64,000 nt of DNA from Amphiura filiformis (Eukaryota; Echinodermata; Ophiuroidea; Amphilepidida; Amphiuridae): positions 806,001 through 870,000 of the forward strand of contig NW_027305502.1 in assembly GCF_039555335.1 (NCBI RefSeq). The letters are read 5' to 3'. Below, in pieces: positions 12,389 to 25,700 of this stretch. A program made the translations under genes and the position numbers. The notes beneath the pieces are model-generated. The model saw only the letters and a program-made list of their open reading frames with translations, had not been told where the DNA came from and searched no databases. Each line of letters begins with the position of its first letter. The stretch's first letter is position 1.

Positions 12389-13209
12389 TGTGTTAAATCT
12401 CAAAATTCAAACTTCACAATTGGCATCCTCATTATAATTGTTATGTTTGTAGAGATAGGCTAAATAAAGATGCTTTCCATCGGGTATGTCACTGTCAGGT
12501 TAAGCGTTTTGTCAGAAGTGGTCAGATGACAAAGGCTTCACAATTTTGCACGAATGTACCCAGTGTAACTTTCTATCTTGACAAGTTCTGTAAATGCAGT
12601 TACTATATAAACTGTTTGGATACTATATTTCTGTATGAAAATGTACTTTTTCCAATGTATGTATGTACAGTTGATGGGAAATGTATTTCTTCTGTTGCCA
12701 GTTCAGAACACAGTTCTATTCATGTCATACATAACAATGTAATTTGATGAAGCAAAGTGAGTCAGATGTTTATAATTATTTAATTTCTTGATACAAATTT
12801 TTGTCTAAAATAATAAGGGGGGGAAATTTTCTCTTAGAATGTATCCTGGAAGTTCTCATAAACCTTGTGACCGCGACTCAATTTACTTCATTGGATCTCA
12901 ATGTAAACATCTTTGTGTACCTGGATCAAATATTTACTGAAAACTGTAATGAATTATGATTTGAAAACTACTTGAGGCTTGTGGATTGTGGAATACCTGT
13001 GTAAAATGTATTAAGAGGTACCGGTATCAAAAGATTTTTGAACACATGTGGATTTGACCATAATTATTTCATCATGCAAGTGTTGCTGAACAACTAATTT
13101 TTTGTATTTTAATGATTTATGTTTTTCCTCTGGAAACTTGGTACTCTTTGAGTGCGAGTTCAAACATGCATTGCACAAACATTCATAGTGCTATTTTGAA
13201 TTGATAACC
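12389..13209. other. Intergenic sequence, no feature recognised
   Basis: No coding frame with a recognisable domain and no repeat boundary seen. It includes a short G run near 12818. Confidence 0.45.
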
Positions 13210-13372
13210 GCAAATGGATATTTCAGCAGAAATTCACCCTATGGAAGACATAATCTTAATCTCCCACACAGGGGGTGTAGATTTCAAATGGTAACCCTAT
13301 TTGAAATTCACACTCTGTGTGGAAGATTAATGGCATGTCTTCCATAGGGTGAATGGATTTCAACTGGAATAG
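13210..13372. repeat. Family A foldback element, slightly shortened
   Basis: The left outer end is eroded, beginning near agaaattcaccctatggaag. The right end is tttcaactggaatagccca. The inner gap between the two arms is shorter than in the 5070 copy. Confidence 0.83.
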
Positions 13373-13751
13373 CCCAATTGGCCATTTGCACATTTCCCAT
13401 AATACACAGTGCCAGGACTGAAACTTTGTCTCTGCTGAGTCGCAAGAAACGCCTATAAACGTGCAGGGTTTTGCTCTCATTGCAGTGTATTGTGGGATGT
13501 GGACAAAACATCAATTGAATACCGTCTCACCAAATATTCTTTTTATAAATACCCCTTATTAACTCATTATTTCTTGTATTGTTTTTAATTTTCTGCAGTG
13601 TTCGGGCACACTCGGGGAAACTGTTTTAAACTCTACCAATCAACTAGACGAGGGGGATGACAATCATCAGTTGTGTTTAGGGGGGACCATATCTGCAACT
13701 ATGAACTAGAACCGACTAGAATGATTATATAATACGCTAACCAAACAGTTG

Positions 13752-13842
13752 GGTTGCTACATTTGCAATCTACACCCCCTGTGTGGAATATTAAGTTCAT
13801 GTCTTCCACAGGGGGTGTATGGATTTCAACTGGACTAACCCA
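13752..13842. repeat. Family A half-element, right arm only
   Basis: Only the right half is present: tctacaccccctgtgtggaa, then tcatgtcttccacaggggg and tttcaactggactaaccca. Three other half-copies (24480, 26548, 34514) break in a similar place. Confidence 0.78.
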
Positions 13843-14149
13843 TAGTGATAACAGCACACTTCAAGTGTTCATGGCCTAGCCATATTGTAAGCTCGAGTAT
13901 ATTACCAAGTGTTAGTTTTCTTTTATTACTCAGATATGCGTCGATATGCTGCATTATTTCTATTCCCGTAGTTTTCTTACGACTGTTAGACAATGTTGTA
14001 GGGAATACCTAAGCTTTGGATAAATGTGTTGGAATGTTCTTAAATTGAACATGCTGTAAGTAGGCAGGGAATAAGGGTAGCTTACTTAACTGCAAGAGCA
14101 TCAAACTTACTTCAAAATGAGCTTTCTCTTTTCCATCAGTTTCCTCTGG

Positions 14150-14336
14150 ATTGGGGTTTTACAGTTGAAATCTATACACACTCTATAGAAGATATAACCT
14201 TAAACTAATACACAGGAAGTGTGAATTTCAAATGGGATTTCCTGAATGGGCGACTTAGTTTGAAATCTATACCCCCTGTGTGGGAGATTAAGGTCATGTT
14301 TTCCATTTGTATATGTATTTCTACAACTGAAATAGC
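14150..14336. repeat. Family A foldback element, diverged
   Basis: Arms cagttgaaatctatacacac and aggtcatgttttccatttgt with end acaactgaaatagcca. More diverged than neighbouring copies, suggesting an older insertion. Confidence 0.78.
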
Positions 14337-16424
14337 CAATTTCAAAATGATTCCATTAAGGATGCCACCTTGGATTGAACAAAGTTTACAACATAGGCAT
14401 TCTTGCAATTAGACGACATTCTGTATAAACTAATTCCAGATGTTGAGTGTGTCGCACATAATTTACTGTAGCTAGTTTAACACGTTTGTCAAAGCATTAT
14501 GAATTTAGGCGAAATGTATTGCGAATTTTATCCACGTAGTGGTGTCGAGAATTTGTTGCTTTGTTACAGTATTTCGACAAAATTGTGTAATTTAAATTAG
14601 AGGGATCAAAAAATGTAGCCTAAGTTTGTACTCTACCTACCAATTGTTGTGTATTTGGTGAAATTGTTGCTTGTCTACATGTATTACGTATCGGGATGTT
14701 TTTTAAGGATAAATTGGGAATGTTGTATTAAGGAGATGCCCAATGATTCTGTATCTGTGCACCCCACTAACTCGTAGAATTTCCCACATACGACCTCATC
14801 ACCCAGGCATGGTTAATTGAATTGTTACATGAATGAACTTGGCACTTGTATTGGGTACTAACTATCACACCCCAATTAGCTAAGGGGACTATGGAGATGA
14901 GAGTATATGGGAAAGCCTGCCATGTATATTATGATCAGCATCAAGAAGATGGGTATGATCTTAATGTTAAAAAACTGTAAAACTTGGATCAGTTAAGCAG
15001 ACAGAAAGAGTACCAGCTCGTAATGTGTAAATAATACCAGTCTCAAGCTGATCACAGCTATTTTTAAAAACCCACCTTTTTGTTGTGTACTTCCAAAGAG
15101 GCTATATACAAACTATGGTAGAAATTTGGAATTTTATTTTGTAATTAATTAACAATGGAAATCCAAGCTTACCAATTGTGATATTTATAATCAAGCAAAA
15201 TATTAATATTGACCAAGAAAGTCATACCAGGTGTACACTAGTTATTTGCCTATTTCAATCAATCTTTTCTTTCCAAAAATGTTCAAAACATTTTTTCCCT
15301 TTTTATTTTATGAACCTGTAAAGTAGTTTTTACTAGACGATAATTTTTTTAAAGTTATATAAGGAAAAGCACATTAAAAAAGCTACAACAATGGTGTTGA
15401 AATTGTTACAAGTATTTGGTTAGTTAAATTCCCCCTGAATTATGAAGTTTGAATTTGTAAACAGTCTTATACGGACACCAAAGAAGACTGGTAAGGTTGT
15501 AAATTGTAATATTTTTCTCATCGGGGTAAGGGTTGGTTGGAGACCTTGTTATACTGGATATTTTTACATGGATGAAAGAAATAAAAAAAGAAGCTTGCTT
15601 TTCAGAAAGATAATAATGTATTGAATTGTCTTTATTTTGAGTCAAGTATTAATAATTAATAAAAGAAATGCATTGGTAATAAAATGCAACAAGGAATTCC
15701 CAAATTGTACATCAAAATCAACCTGGTCAATGATTTCAGGTATCAGTTCCTATGGAAACCCTTACTTTCTGCCGTCAAGCCAAGATTCTTTAAAATTGAA
15801 GATTGGCTTTCAGAAACTGTTGGGTTCCTTTATTGAATTACCGTATTCGATCTAAAACGTACCCACTGAAGAATATTTGAGCGACTACTCTATAAGCACC
15901 CCCATTTCAATCCAGTTGACCCATATTCTAACGTGCACTACGACAGCGAATTGCATAAAATGCCCGAATGAAATTGCCTTAACTTTCCAGTTTAGGATTT
16001 ATACAATGATTTTGCTTAAATTGCCCTTTCATTCAGATTAATTGTTTATAATGAAAGGAAAATATTTTTTCTTCCCTAAGACCTGTTTCAGCTTGAAAAG
16101 TTGTTGAACAACCTGAACTTGACCGAAATGGAATAGATTGTGATGTGTAATTAAATTTGGAATTCCGTTATTAGATCCAGTGATAAATACCTTAAAAAGA
16201 AGATACAACATATTTCAAGACCAAGTTTGTTAGGTTTATAATAGGCGCAAATTATTTGTTTTTTGTTGCTGCGTGCATCAATAAAGTCACAACTTACGTT
16301 TGTCTAAATTCATATAAGTGTGTGCCTGTAAATCATTACGGAACACACAACTAGCGTAGGTGCTGCGCCCAACAATTTTTGCCTATTAAGCCGAATAAAC
16401 TTAAGGTGTTTACCCGGGGGTGTT
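14337..16424. other. Intergenic sequence, no gene recognised
   Basis: Runs of short open frames between 15424 and 15855 on both strands show no family signature. I found no clear palindrome or tandem repeat until the minisatellite begins at about 16425. Confidence 0.45.
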
Positions 16425-18425
16425 TAGTTACGAAAATCTAAGACGAAGTTATTTTGATTAGAAAAATCTTGAGGCTACATGATTTTGATTAGGAAATCTT
16501 TAGACTAGGTGTTTTGATTTCAAAAATCTTGAGACTAGTTATTTTTTATTTGGAAAATCTTGAGACTAGCTATTTTGATTAACAAAATCTTGAGATTAGT
16601 TGTTTTGATTTGGAAAATCTTGAGACAAGGTGTTTTGATAGACAAAATCTTGAGACTTGTTATTTTGATTTGGAAAATCTTGAGACTAGGTGTTTCAATT
16701 AACAAAATCTTGAGACTAGCTATTTTGATTGGGAAAACCTTGAGACTGTGTTTTGATAAACAAAATCTTGAGACTAGTTTATTTTTATTTGGAAAACCTT
16801 GAGATTAGGTGTTTTGATTAACAAAATCTTGAGACTAGCTATTTTGATTTGGAAAACCTTGAGACAAGGTGTTTTGATAAACATAATCTTGAGACTACTT
16901 ATTTTGATTTGGAAAATCTTGAGACTAGCTATTTTGATTTGGAAAATCTTAAGACTAGTTATTTTGATTTGGAAAATCTTGAGACTAGGTGTTTTGATAA
17001 ACAAAATCTTGAGACTAGTTATTTTTATTTGGAAAATCTTGAGACTAGCTATTTTGATTAACAAAATCTTGAGATTAGTTGTTTTGATTTGGAAAATCTT
17101 GAGACTAGGTGTTTTGATAAACAAAATCTTGAGACTAGTTTATTTTGATTTGGAAAATCTTGAGACTAGGTGTTTTGATTAACAAAATCTTGAGACTAGC
17201 TATTTTGATTTGGAAAACCTTGAGACTAGGTGTTTTGATAAACAAAATCTTGAGACTACTTATTTTGATTTGGAAAATCTTGAGACTAGCTATTTTGATT
17301 TGGAAAATCTTAAGACTAGTTATTTTGATTTGGAAAATCTTGAGACTAGGTGTTTTGATTAACAAAATCTTGAGACTAACTGTTTTGATTTGGGAAATCT
17401 TCAGTCCAGGTGTTTTGATTTGGAAAATCTTGAGACTAGTTATTTTTATTTGGAAAATCTTGAGACTAGCTATTTTGATTAACAAAATCTTGAGATTAGT
17501 TGTTTTGATTTGGAAAATCTTGAGACTAGGTGTTTTGATAAACAAAATCTTGAGACTAGTTATTTTGATTTGGAAAATCTTGAGACTAGGTGTTTTGATT
17601 AACAAAATCTTGAGACTAGCTATTTTGATTTGGAAAATCTTGAGACTAGTTATTTTTATTTGGAAAATCTTGAGACTAGCTATTTTGATTTACAAAAGCT
17701 TGAGATTAGTTTTGAATTGGAAAATCTTGAGACTAGGTGTTTTGATAAACAAAATCTTGAGACTAGTTATTTTGATTTAGAAAATCTTGAGACTAGGTGG
17801 TTTGATTAACAAAATCTTGAGACTAGCTATTTTGATTTGGAAAATCTTGAGACTAGTTATTTTGATTTGGAAAATCTTGAGACTAGGTGTTTTGATTAAC
17901 AAAATCTTGAGACTGTTTTGATTTGGGAAATCTTCAGTCCAGGTGTTTTGATTTGGAAAATCTTAAGACTAGTAGGTGTTTTGATTATCAAAATCTTGAG
18001 ACTAGTTATTTTGATTTGGAAAATCTTGAGACTAGTTATTTTGATTAGGAAAATCTTGAGACTAGTTATTTTGATTTGGAAAAATCTTGAGACTAGTAAT
18101 AAATTTTAATGTGGAAAATCTGGAGACTAGGTGTTTTGATCAGAAAAATCTAGAGACAACTTATTTTGATTTGGGGTATACTGAGACTTCGTGTTTGATT
18201 TGGAAAATCTTGAGAGTAAGTGATTTGATGAAGAAAATCTGATTAGGTAATCTTGAGTCTTAGTATTTTGATCAGTAAATCTTAAGCGTTTTGATTAGAA
18301 AAATCTTGAAAGGTGTTTTGATGAAGAAAATCTTGAGGGGCGAGGTGTTTTGATTACGAAAATCTTAGTTTTTTATCAGTAAATATCGAAACTTGGTGTT
18401 TTGATCAGGTAATCTAAAAATTCCG
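16425..18425. repeat. 30-bp minisatellite with higher-order structure, about 2 kb
   Basis: About 65 units of a 30-bp motif built on aaaatcttgagactag followed by a variable part. Variants read ggtgttttgattaac or -ataaac, agctattttgatttgg and agttattttgatttgg. Blocks recur at longer spacings: the stretch from about 16809 reappears near 17171, and the odd unit tcttcagtccaggtgttttg occurs near 17399 and 17931. Edges decay into degenerate units before 16470 and after 18120. Because 30 is divisible by three, several frames stay open for hundreds of bases; these are not genes. Confidence 0.95.
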
Positions 18426-18760
18426 GATTTTGATGATAGATTTGATTGTTTTGATGGATGCAGTCACAAATTTTCGAAGATGTTAGGGGAGTTATTATTA
18501 AAAAATAATCAGTTTTTGTAAAAATGTGCATTTATAAATTTCATGCTTGATATTGACATCACTTAGTAACTCAAACAGAGGATAAAAATGGAACTTGTTC
18601 AAAAATCAATCATGAAATAATTCACTTTTGGCACAAAGGCTCCAAGAAGACATCACATACACACACAAAGAATTTTGAACACAACATTCAAGTATATTAT
18701 ATTTTCTTGATTTCTTTATTCTTCTTTGTTTCTTTTCACTTGTGTGATTCTTCACAATAT
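18426..18760. other. Intergenic sequence, no feature recognised
   Basis: Short AT-rich spacer between the minisatellite and a family B element. Nothing further seen. Confidence 0.4.
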
Positions 18761-19036
18761 TGGGCTATTCCATTTAAAATTCACACTACCCCTGTGGAAG
18801 GTTTTGGAAATGTCTTCTGCAGGGAGGAGTATGAATTTCAAATGGAATGAACACATTAGGCAGCTCTTTGAAATTCACCCTCGGTGATATTCAGGTTGAA
18901 TCTTTCTCTGAGTGTGTATGAAATTCAAATGGAGCTGCTAATGTGTTCAGTCCATCTCAAATTCATACTCCCCATGTGGAAGATATTCCCAAAATCTTCC
19001 ACAGGGGCAGTGTGGATTTTAAATGGAATTGCCCAA
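18761..19036. repeat. Family B foldback element, longer relative of family A
   Basis: Ends are gggctattccatttaaaatt and attttaaatggaattgccca, related to family A termini. The inside differs: tggaaatgtcttctgcaggg pairs with cccaaaatcttccacagggg, and the middle adds a longer spacer. A second copy lies at 61619. Confidence 0.82.
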
Positions 19037-19056
19037 TTTTATACAGTACCTATCAT

Positions 19057-19490
19057 TATATGTGACGTGTCATGTCAAAACCAGACACTTTTGAGCAGGT
19101 TATAAATTTTGAGGTTTTTACATATCTTAAATATAGAGAAATTTTGCTCCACAATGTTGTTTTCCCCAATGAAATCGGACATTCCTAAGCGAACATATTG
19201 AGTTCGTAAGTTATGGTATTAAAAAATTGGAAATTGATATATCGGCCTTTAAAAATATTATTGACAATGTTGAGAGTAGGAATTACCTAGAAAAATGTCT
19301 CAAAAAATACACAGGATGCCAGTTATATTCCGGTCTGAAACTATCAGACAATATTTTAAACATTAATAACATCACAAATTCGCAACAAAAACCCAAATTG
19401 TGAAAAATCTCCCCGGGCAGATTTTTGGCTATTTTTCCATTTACGATCCTGCCCAAAAGTGTCTGGTTTTGACATGACACATCACATATT
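19057..19490. repeat. Inverted-repeat element, about 430 bp
   Basis: Termini are tgtgacgtgtcatgtcaaaa (left) and the near complement ttttgacatgacacatcaca (right). The pairing continues through ccagacacttttgagcagg and cctgcccaaaagtgtctgg, giving about 40 bp of inverted terminal repeat. Interior noncoding. Confidence 0.8.
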
Positions 19491-20089
19491 GTATTATTCC
19501 CTGTGATATGAACAGTTACAATGCACTCATTGTTAGTTACAAGTTCATACTATTTATCTGTTCCCGCTTCCATGACACCTCTTGTCTCTTTTGAACAGGT
19601 ATTGGAGGGGTTTGACGAGACAGTCAGGGGGATGAGACTGCATAGGGTTAAATGTGGTGACCTAGGTCACAATTTGAGAAGAGATGAGGTCTGACCAACG
19701 GCCATTTGCGGAAGTAAAAAGTCACGTCCAGTCACGTCTATGACATGTACCATAGTCTGCCTACTAGGAAGATGATATAATATCCTGCATATTTAATGCC
19801 TCATCAGTTACTTGGTATAACTGATTTACTATAGAATAGTTCTTATACGATGTGTTAATATTTTATCATACATGTATTGATAAATTGTGGAGCAAATATT
19901 TATTAAATATCTTCCAGGGTAAGACCGATGTGCCTACTAAGCATGCCGGGAAATAAATTGACCTATGTCAATTCAGATCGTAGAGATGAGGTCCGACTTG
20001 TGTGAATCGTGACCTTTTTCAGTCGCAATTCCCGGAGATCTAAGAGACAGTGCCCAGTTCAATTAAGAGCATGTCAAGGCTGTATACAC
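19491..20089. other. Intergenic sequence with a faint direct repeat
   Basis: The phrase gagatgaggtctgacc near 19683 recurs as gagatgaggtccgac near 19984. No gene is recognised. Confidence 0.4.
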
Positions 20090-20402
20090 CGTAGAAGTGA
20101 GTCAAGTGACGTCATAATCGGATTAACTACCATAGCAATGGATGAATACAATTTTTTAATGTATTGCGCTGCACTACAGTCAGGTTGCACTCATAACCTG
20201 TGTATGCCTGCAATCATAGATTGAATACAATACCGCTCTTTTCAATGATACTAATCTGACAGGTGCGAGTGATCAGCATTTCTTTGACATCTATGGTTCA
20301 ATGCACCGGTACCACGTGAACGTTGTAGTGCGGGGCGATATGGTCAGAATTGTATTCATCCATTGCTATGGTAGTTAATCTGATTAACTATGTCACTTCT
20401 AT
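20090..20402. repeat. Inverted-repeat element, about 310 bp
   Basis: The left arm tagaagtgagtcaagtgacg and the following ttaactaccatagcaatgga pair with tccattgctatggtagttaa and tatgtcacttcta at the right end. Arms are about 60 bp. No coding content. Confidence 0.78.
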
Positions 20403-20993
20403 GGCGTATTGATTGGAGATTTATTTGCTCTGTTGAATTCACACACACATACCTCGTCTGACAGTGAATGGAATTTTATTCTGTTCACTATAAGATGGCA
20501 CATGATCGAAAAGTAGAAGGGTTCCCAGGGGAGACAAAGGTCAAATTGTATATAAAACTTTTTGAAAATGTATGTTAGCTTTAGAGAATGCTGACACAAC
20601 TTGAACATGTCCTTTCCTGAAATAAAATTATAGATATTTAAGTGAAAAAGAACAGGGTCATGTGTCATCTTATACTGAATAGACTTTAAATTCCACGGAG
20701 TGTATACATACACATGGCATTTTGTCAGCATGCTTGTGATGCAAGCATGCATAAAGGCACTGATGTCACTACCAAACTTGAGGTGAAGCTAAGTACAGGT
20801 ACACAGTGGCAGCACCAGTAATTTCTTGGGGGGGGGGGCAAGTGCATTTGGGATCAAAATCAACAAATTTTGTGCAAAATTGCCAATTCAATTCAGAGCA
20901 AATCAAGAGCATACCTTCAACAGTTCGGATACAGCATATATTTTATGAATACAGACCACAGGAGGAATCAAAAGCCCCATCATTAATTGTACC
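20403..20993. other. Intergenic sequence, one possible broken hAT end
   Basis: Mostly featureless. At 20804 the sequence cagtggcagcaccag followed by a G run resembles one end of a hAT-type element, but I found no matching other end. It may be truncated. Confidence 0.3.
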
Positions 20994-21007
20994 TTTTATA
21001 AAATGAT

Positions 21008-21368
21008 ATAAAAACAGGGAAAATCTGTTCCAACTGACCAGCAGGGAACCAAAGGATGGATCCAAAAGGATACAACAGTGTCACACTAGCAATGGATAAA
21101 ATTAAAAACAGGAAAATATGACACAACATCAATGGGGAGTAACACAAAATATATAAACAGAGTTAAAAACCTGATGTTTCGAAAAGACAAAACTTTTCTT
21201 TTTCAAGGAGTAAAAAATGAGACCTGCTCTCAATATAGTGGAGACCAGCTCTTTTACTCCTTGAAAAAGAAAAGTTTTGTCTTTTCGAAACATCAGGTTT
21301 TTAACTCTGTTTATATATTTTGTGTTACTCCCCCATTGGATGTTGTGTCATATTTTCCCTGTTTTTAA
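21008..21368. mobile_element. Snapback element with 14-bp target duplication
   Basis: The direct repeat TTTTATAAAATGAT lies at 20994-21007 and 21369-21382 and brackets a 361-bp insert. Most of the insert is a nearly perfect hairpin, 21098-21372, with arms of about 118 bp and a loop of about 36 bp. The outer start ataaaaacagggaaaat is also inverted at the end as attttccctgttttta. The motif tgatgtttcgaaaagac beside the loop resembles ends of Penelope-like retroelements. The long duplication favours retroposition over a short-duplication DNA transposon. Confidence 0.75.
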
Positions 21369-21382
21369 TTTTATAAAATGAT

Positions 21383-22701
21383 CACAAATTTACATTCCAT
21401 ACTACTGCTTTTTGCCACAGAGGCAAAACAGTTTGCATCACATGTTTTTGCAATGTCATCATCATGGACTGAATACCATTTGGTTATAGGATAGCGAAAG
21501 TGAGGTCAAGAAGGGCATCACATGATTATTTTGTTCTTTCATAAGCACATGATATCCATCTTGACATTACTTTCATTTATTTATTGGAGGTAATATCGAT
21601 GTTAACCCCGTCAATGGTTAGGAATGGTCTATATATGATCATGCTTCTCTGACAAAGTTTGACACCTTATTTTTAAATTTTATAAATCAAATTTCATATC
21701 TGAAATCCGGATGCCTGTAGAAATCCAGAGGATTTGGTATCAAATATATAAGTCACATTCTTTTTTGCTGCATAATTAGCCTCAACTGCTTTTTATACAC
21801 AGGGTGAATTAAAACCGATCTCAAATTTTACACCAACTATTCTGTCCACTTCATCAACCAAGTGGAGTTAGTGTTATATATTTTCAATTCAACTGCGTGT
21901 AAATTTCAATATAATAACACTAAATTACTTAAAGGGAGAGAAAACATGGACTTTTTCCAACTTCATTATTTCTGAAATTTAAGTCCAAAGTATATAAAAC
22001 TATACATTTTGTACTGGAAATGATTTGAACAAAAATTTTCAGTTTTTGAAAAAATCACACAAATGCGCTTTTTTGTGACAAAAAATCTATCAGAGTAAAA
22101 ACATTTCAGACAGCTTTTCATAAAGTAGAGACATGAAATTACATGTCATTTTAATTCTTTGAAAATTTGTCTTGTTTTTTCAAAATATGGAAAAACACAT
22201 GTGAAAAAAGAAATTTTTTTCATTCTGATCAGCGAAAAGTTGCATGTAATGGTGTATATTTTTGTTTAAAACAAAAAATTTGAAAAAGTGAGAAAACCTT
22301 TCCTAGAAAGTGATGTGCTCTTAACGATAGCGCAAAAATTGACATTTGACAAGTTTTCTTGTTAAAAATTTGTGTAATGTTGTCAAAACCGAACTCTGAA
22401 AAGTCAATGTTTTAGTAAATAAATGTCAAAATTATGCATAAAACATCCTTACATTTTAATATGGTAAGACTTTCATTCTTGCAAAAGCTGTATCTGGTAC
22501 ATAGTCTTAATTTGCATTGTTTTGCACTAATGAATCCAAAATGGCTGCTTTTAGTTCAGTTGGGTAGAAATCATTTGAACTCTCCCTGTATCTGCAATAA
22601 ACATTTCAGACATACAATATTGCAACTATTTGATCGATTCAAAAATCTTGATTTCAAATATAGTGAGGGTGACAAAAACACTGCCCTCGTTAATTATGAT
22701 G
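21383..22701. other. Spacer downstream of AMACR, no gene recognised
   Basis: AT-rich DNA that includes the unmapped 3' untranslated region of the minus-strand AMACR gene. I saw no convincing polyadenylation signal close to the stop codon. Confidence 0.4.
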
Positions 22702-25700
22702 TCACAATTTTGACGAGTCTCCAATTTCAATTGCACCTATAGCATTCAGTTCTGTTATTTCAGTTTCAGTATAGCCAGCTTCCTTCAACACCTCTACTGA
22801 ATCTTGACCTATACCTGGTTGAGCTGTAGACGATGGTAGCGCAGGTGTCCTGGTTAGCCGGGGTGCCGGACCTGGTTCTACAACACCCCTTTCCGTCTCC
22901 AAGAAATACTGACGCTCCTTGTTGTGAGGGTGATCCGGTGCTTCCCATAGCGTCAAGACTGGTGTGACGCAGGCATCTTTGCCGTCAAAGATTTCCGTCC
23001 ATTCGGTGCGAGTCTTGGTGGCAAATATTTGGGTGAATTTTTCTCTCATAACTGGCCACTCGTCTCTGCTCATTTGCGAGGGGAAATCTGCATCATCTGC
23101 AAGTCCTAGCCCTGTATAAATAAAATGTGTAACTCTGATAATACACCATAAAGCCCCCATTCATGCTATTTTAAGTATCAAACTATTTTCAACATGCTTG
23201 ATCGTGTCAGATTTTTATAACAAATCAGAAAGGTCATTAAATTGTTACAGACAAAGACGGCAGTAGTTTTATGGGGGAGGGGGTACGATGAGTGCTCCAT
23301 TTTTGTAGTTACAGTAAAATTAAAATATCCTTTCTTTTCACGTGTCGAAATTTCCAGGATGTTTAATTTGATGTACAGAACCCGTAAGTTGCCAAAAATA
23401 AAATGTTCCCTGTTGAAACATATGTTATATTTGTACACATATGAAATTGTGGTTGCAATATTTTCAACTTCTGACAAAGAAACTTCGGATTCTGAATTGC
23501 AATTTTCATTGTCCAGTTTACCTGAATTAGGCAAGAAGATCAACTTTTTACGGACCATACTGATACTGAAAATGGGGTCTTAATTAGAGATCGACACAAA
23601 GTTAAAAAGGGAATCTTTGGGATTGGCTTACATCTGAAAAATAGAGGGCAAAAGAGTGGAGCATACATGTACCACTGTGGTAAGCACCTCCTTTCACAGG
23701 TAAATAGTTTGCATTGAGATTAAAAGTTTAATTTCTATGGATTCAATACTGAAACAAAGTCAAATGTGATCCTCACAGAACAACTCTGATCCATATATGA
23801 TCTGACCCAATCAGACCAAAGTCAGAAATTTTTAAACATTTAGTTATTACCATCACAAACTTGCTCACTACCTGAACTTACTGATGTTGAGATAAATAAG
23901 CGTGTGGCACACTAACTTGTAAAGTTACAAACTTTTTAGATGCGTCAAATTTTTAATGTTAATTAATTGTTTGTTTTTTTGCTTTTTATTTTTGCTTATC
24001 TCAATTTCATCATTCCTAACTTCAATCGATCGGATCAGATCATGTCATTAAGTTCTCTTTGTAAATCAAACAATTGAACCAGGTCACTATCTTACCTTGA
24101 ATCAGTTCTTGGTAAAACTGTGGTTCTAAAGCACCAACTGCCATGTATTTACCATCAGATGTTTCATACGTATCATAGAATGGAGCGCCCCCATCCAGCA
24201 GATTGGTACCTCGTGGTTGAGAGAGCAAACCAACATCTTTGGTTGCCCATAGAAAGGAACCTACGTACGCTGATCCTTCAAGCTGTTGATGACATGAAAT
24301 TACATAATGATGTCAAAACAGTTGTTTTCATTTTTTTTCATCAAAAAGTTATCTCGAACCAGCTGATTTCTTACAAGACAGAGCATAGCTCAACTTTTTA
24401 AGTGATGTCTGTACAAAGGGTTATAATACCCCTATGCTTGCCAAAAGAAACTGGAAACCTTTTCCCCTACTCACTCACTCATTCAGGTACTCCCATTTGA
24501 AATTCACACTCCCTGTGTGGAAGAATAAAGCCATGTCTTCAATAGGAGGTGTATGGATTTCAACTGGCCCATTTACAATGCATCATTTAATCCTTTACTA
24601 TTTTAAACCATCATAAATCCAAACCCATCACAACACTAACAGATAAATCCTATGGAAGAGTTATGATGGTTATGAAACCTGCAAATGTGAGTCTCATTGC
24701 CAGGTCTTTTGGTATATTAACAATGACCCCCTTTTCTAGGTCAATTTTGGTATAAAATGGGTCATTTTTTCAAATTATTAGAAAAAATACCCTGATTTCA
24801 TCTAACTGGAGCCTAATTTCAATTTTTGTTAAAATAATTTTTGTATTTTATTTTGCCAAAATCTGGGCCTCTGGTATAAAAACGGGTCAAATTTTCTTGG
24901 AAAATTGGTATAAATATGGATTCTCTGAGCCACATCCCTACCCATGGACATGCAGGCTAAGTTACAAGATTGCTAGGTTTGTTCTGCCCCCTGTCACATA
25001 TCAGCTCTATTATAGTATTAAAACAACTTACTACCAAATTCAAACTCACCATATTTGCATCAATGACCTGTCCTTTGCCTGATCTTGTTCTCTCCAGTAA
25101 TGCAGCAACAATGCCAAAGGCACAGGTCAGTCCACCACCAGCAAAGTCTGCTAATAGATTATGTGGTGCATGAGGCTTCTCTCCTGGTCTCCCCAACATG
25201 CCAAGTACACCTAGGGCATGTAGTTAAAGGAAAATAGTTAATGGGATACATAGTCATTTAATTTTAACATCTAAAGCGTAAGACATACTTAGGGACTGGT
25301 CGTTATTTACGGCAGGGGGGAATGGGCATTTGGAAAAAATAGCAAAAATATTTTGTGTTCCCCCCTCGCGTCCGCTCAAAATGTTTGTGTTTCCCTTGTT
25401 TTCCCAATTTTCTCCATTTAAAACTTAACAATCCCTCTGGTTTAACTAAAAATTTCAGGTTCCCCTCAAGACCTCAACAAAATTTTGTGTTCCCCTAAAT
25501 TTTCCCATTCCCCCTGCCATAAATAACGATCGCTCCCTTATTGGTATTTTGAAACAATTACATAAGTTGTAATTTTAAAAAAACTTGACCCTGCTACTGA
25601 ATTTGATTCAAAACTGTTCTCTTCAAACATTCTTTAAGCCTGAAAAGGGTTCCCTTGACCACCTCGTGTACATGTATACCACACTTTTTCATCTGAGTGC

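Noticed and set aside
17145..17780. 211-codon open frame of ILRLGVLINK-type repeats, and a 156-codon frame on the other strand
   Set aside because: Both are made by the 30-bp minisatellite, whose period keeps frames open. No start context, splice sites or non-repeat protein sequence.
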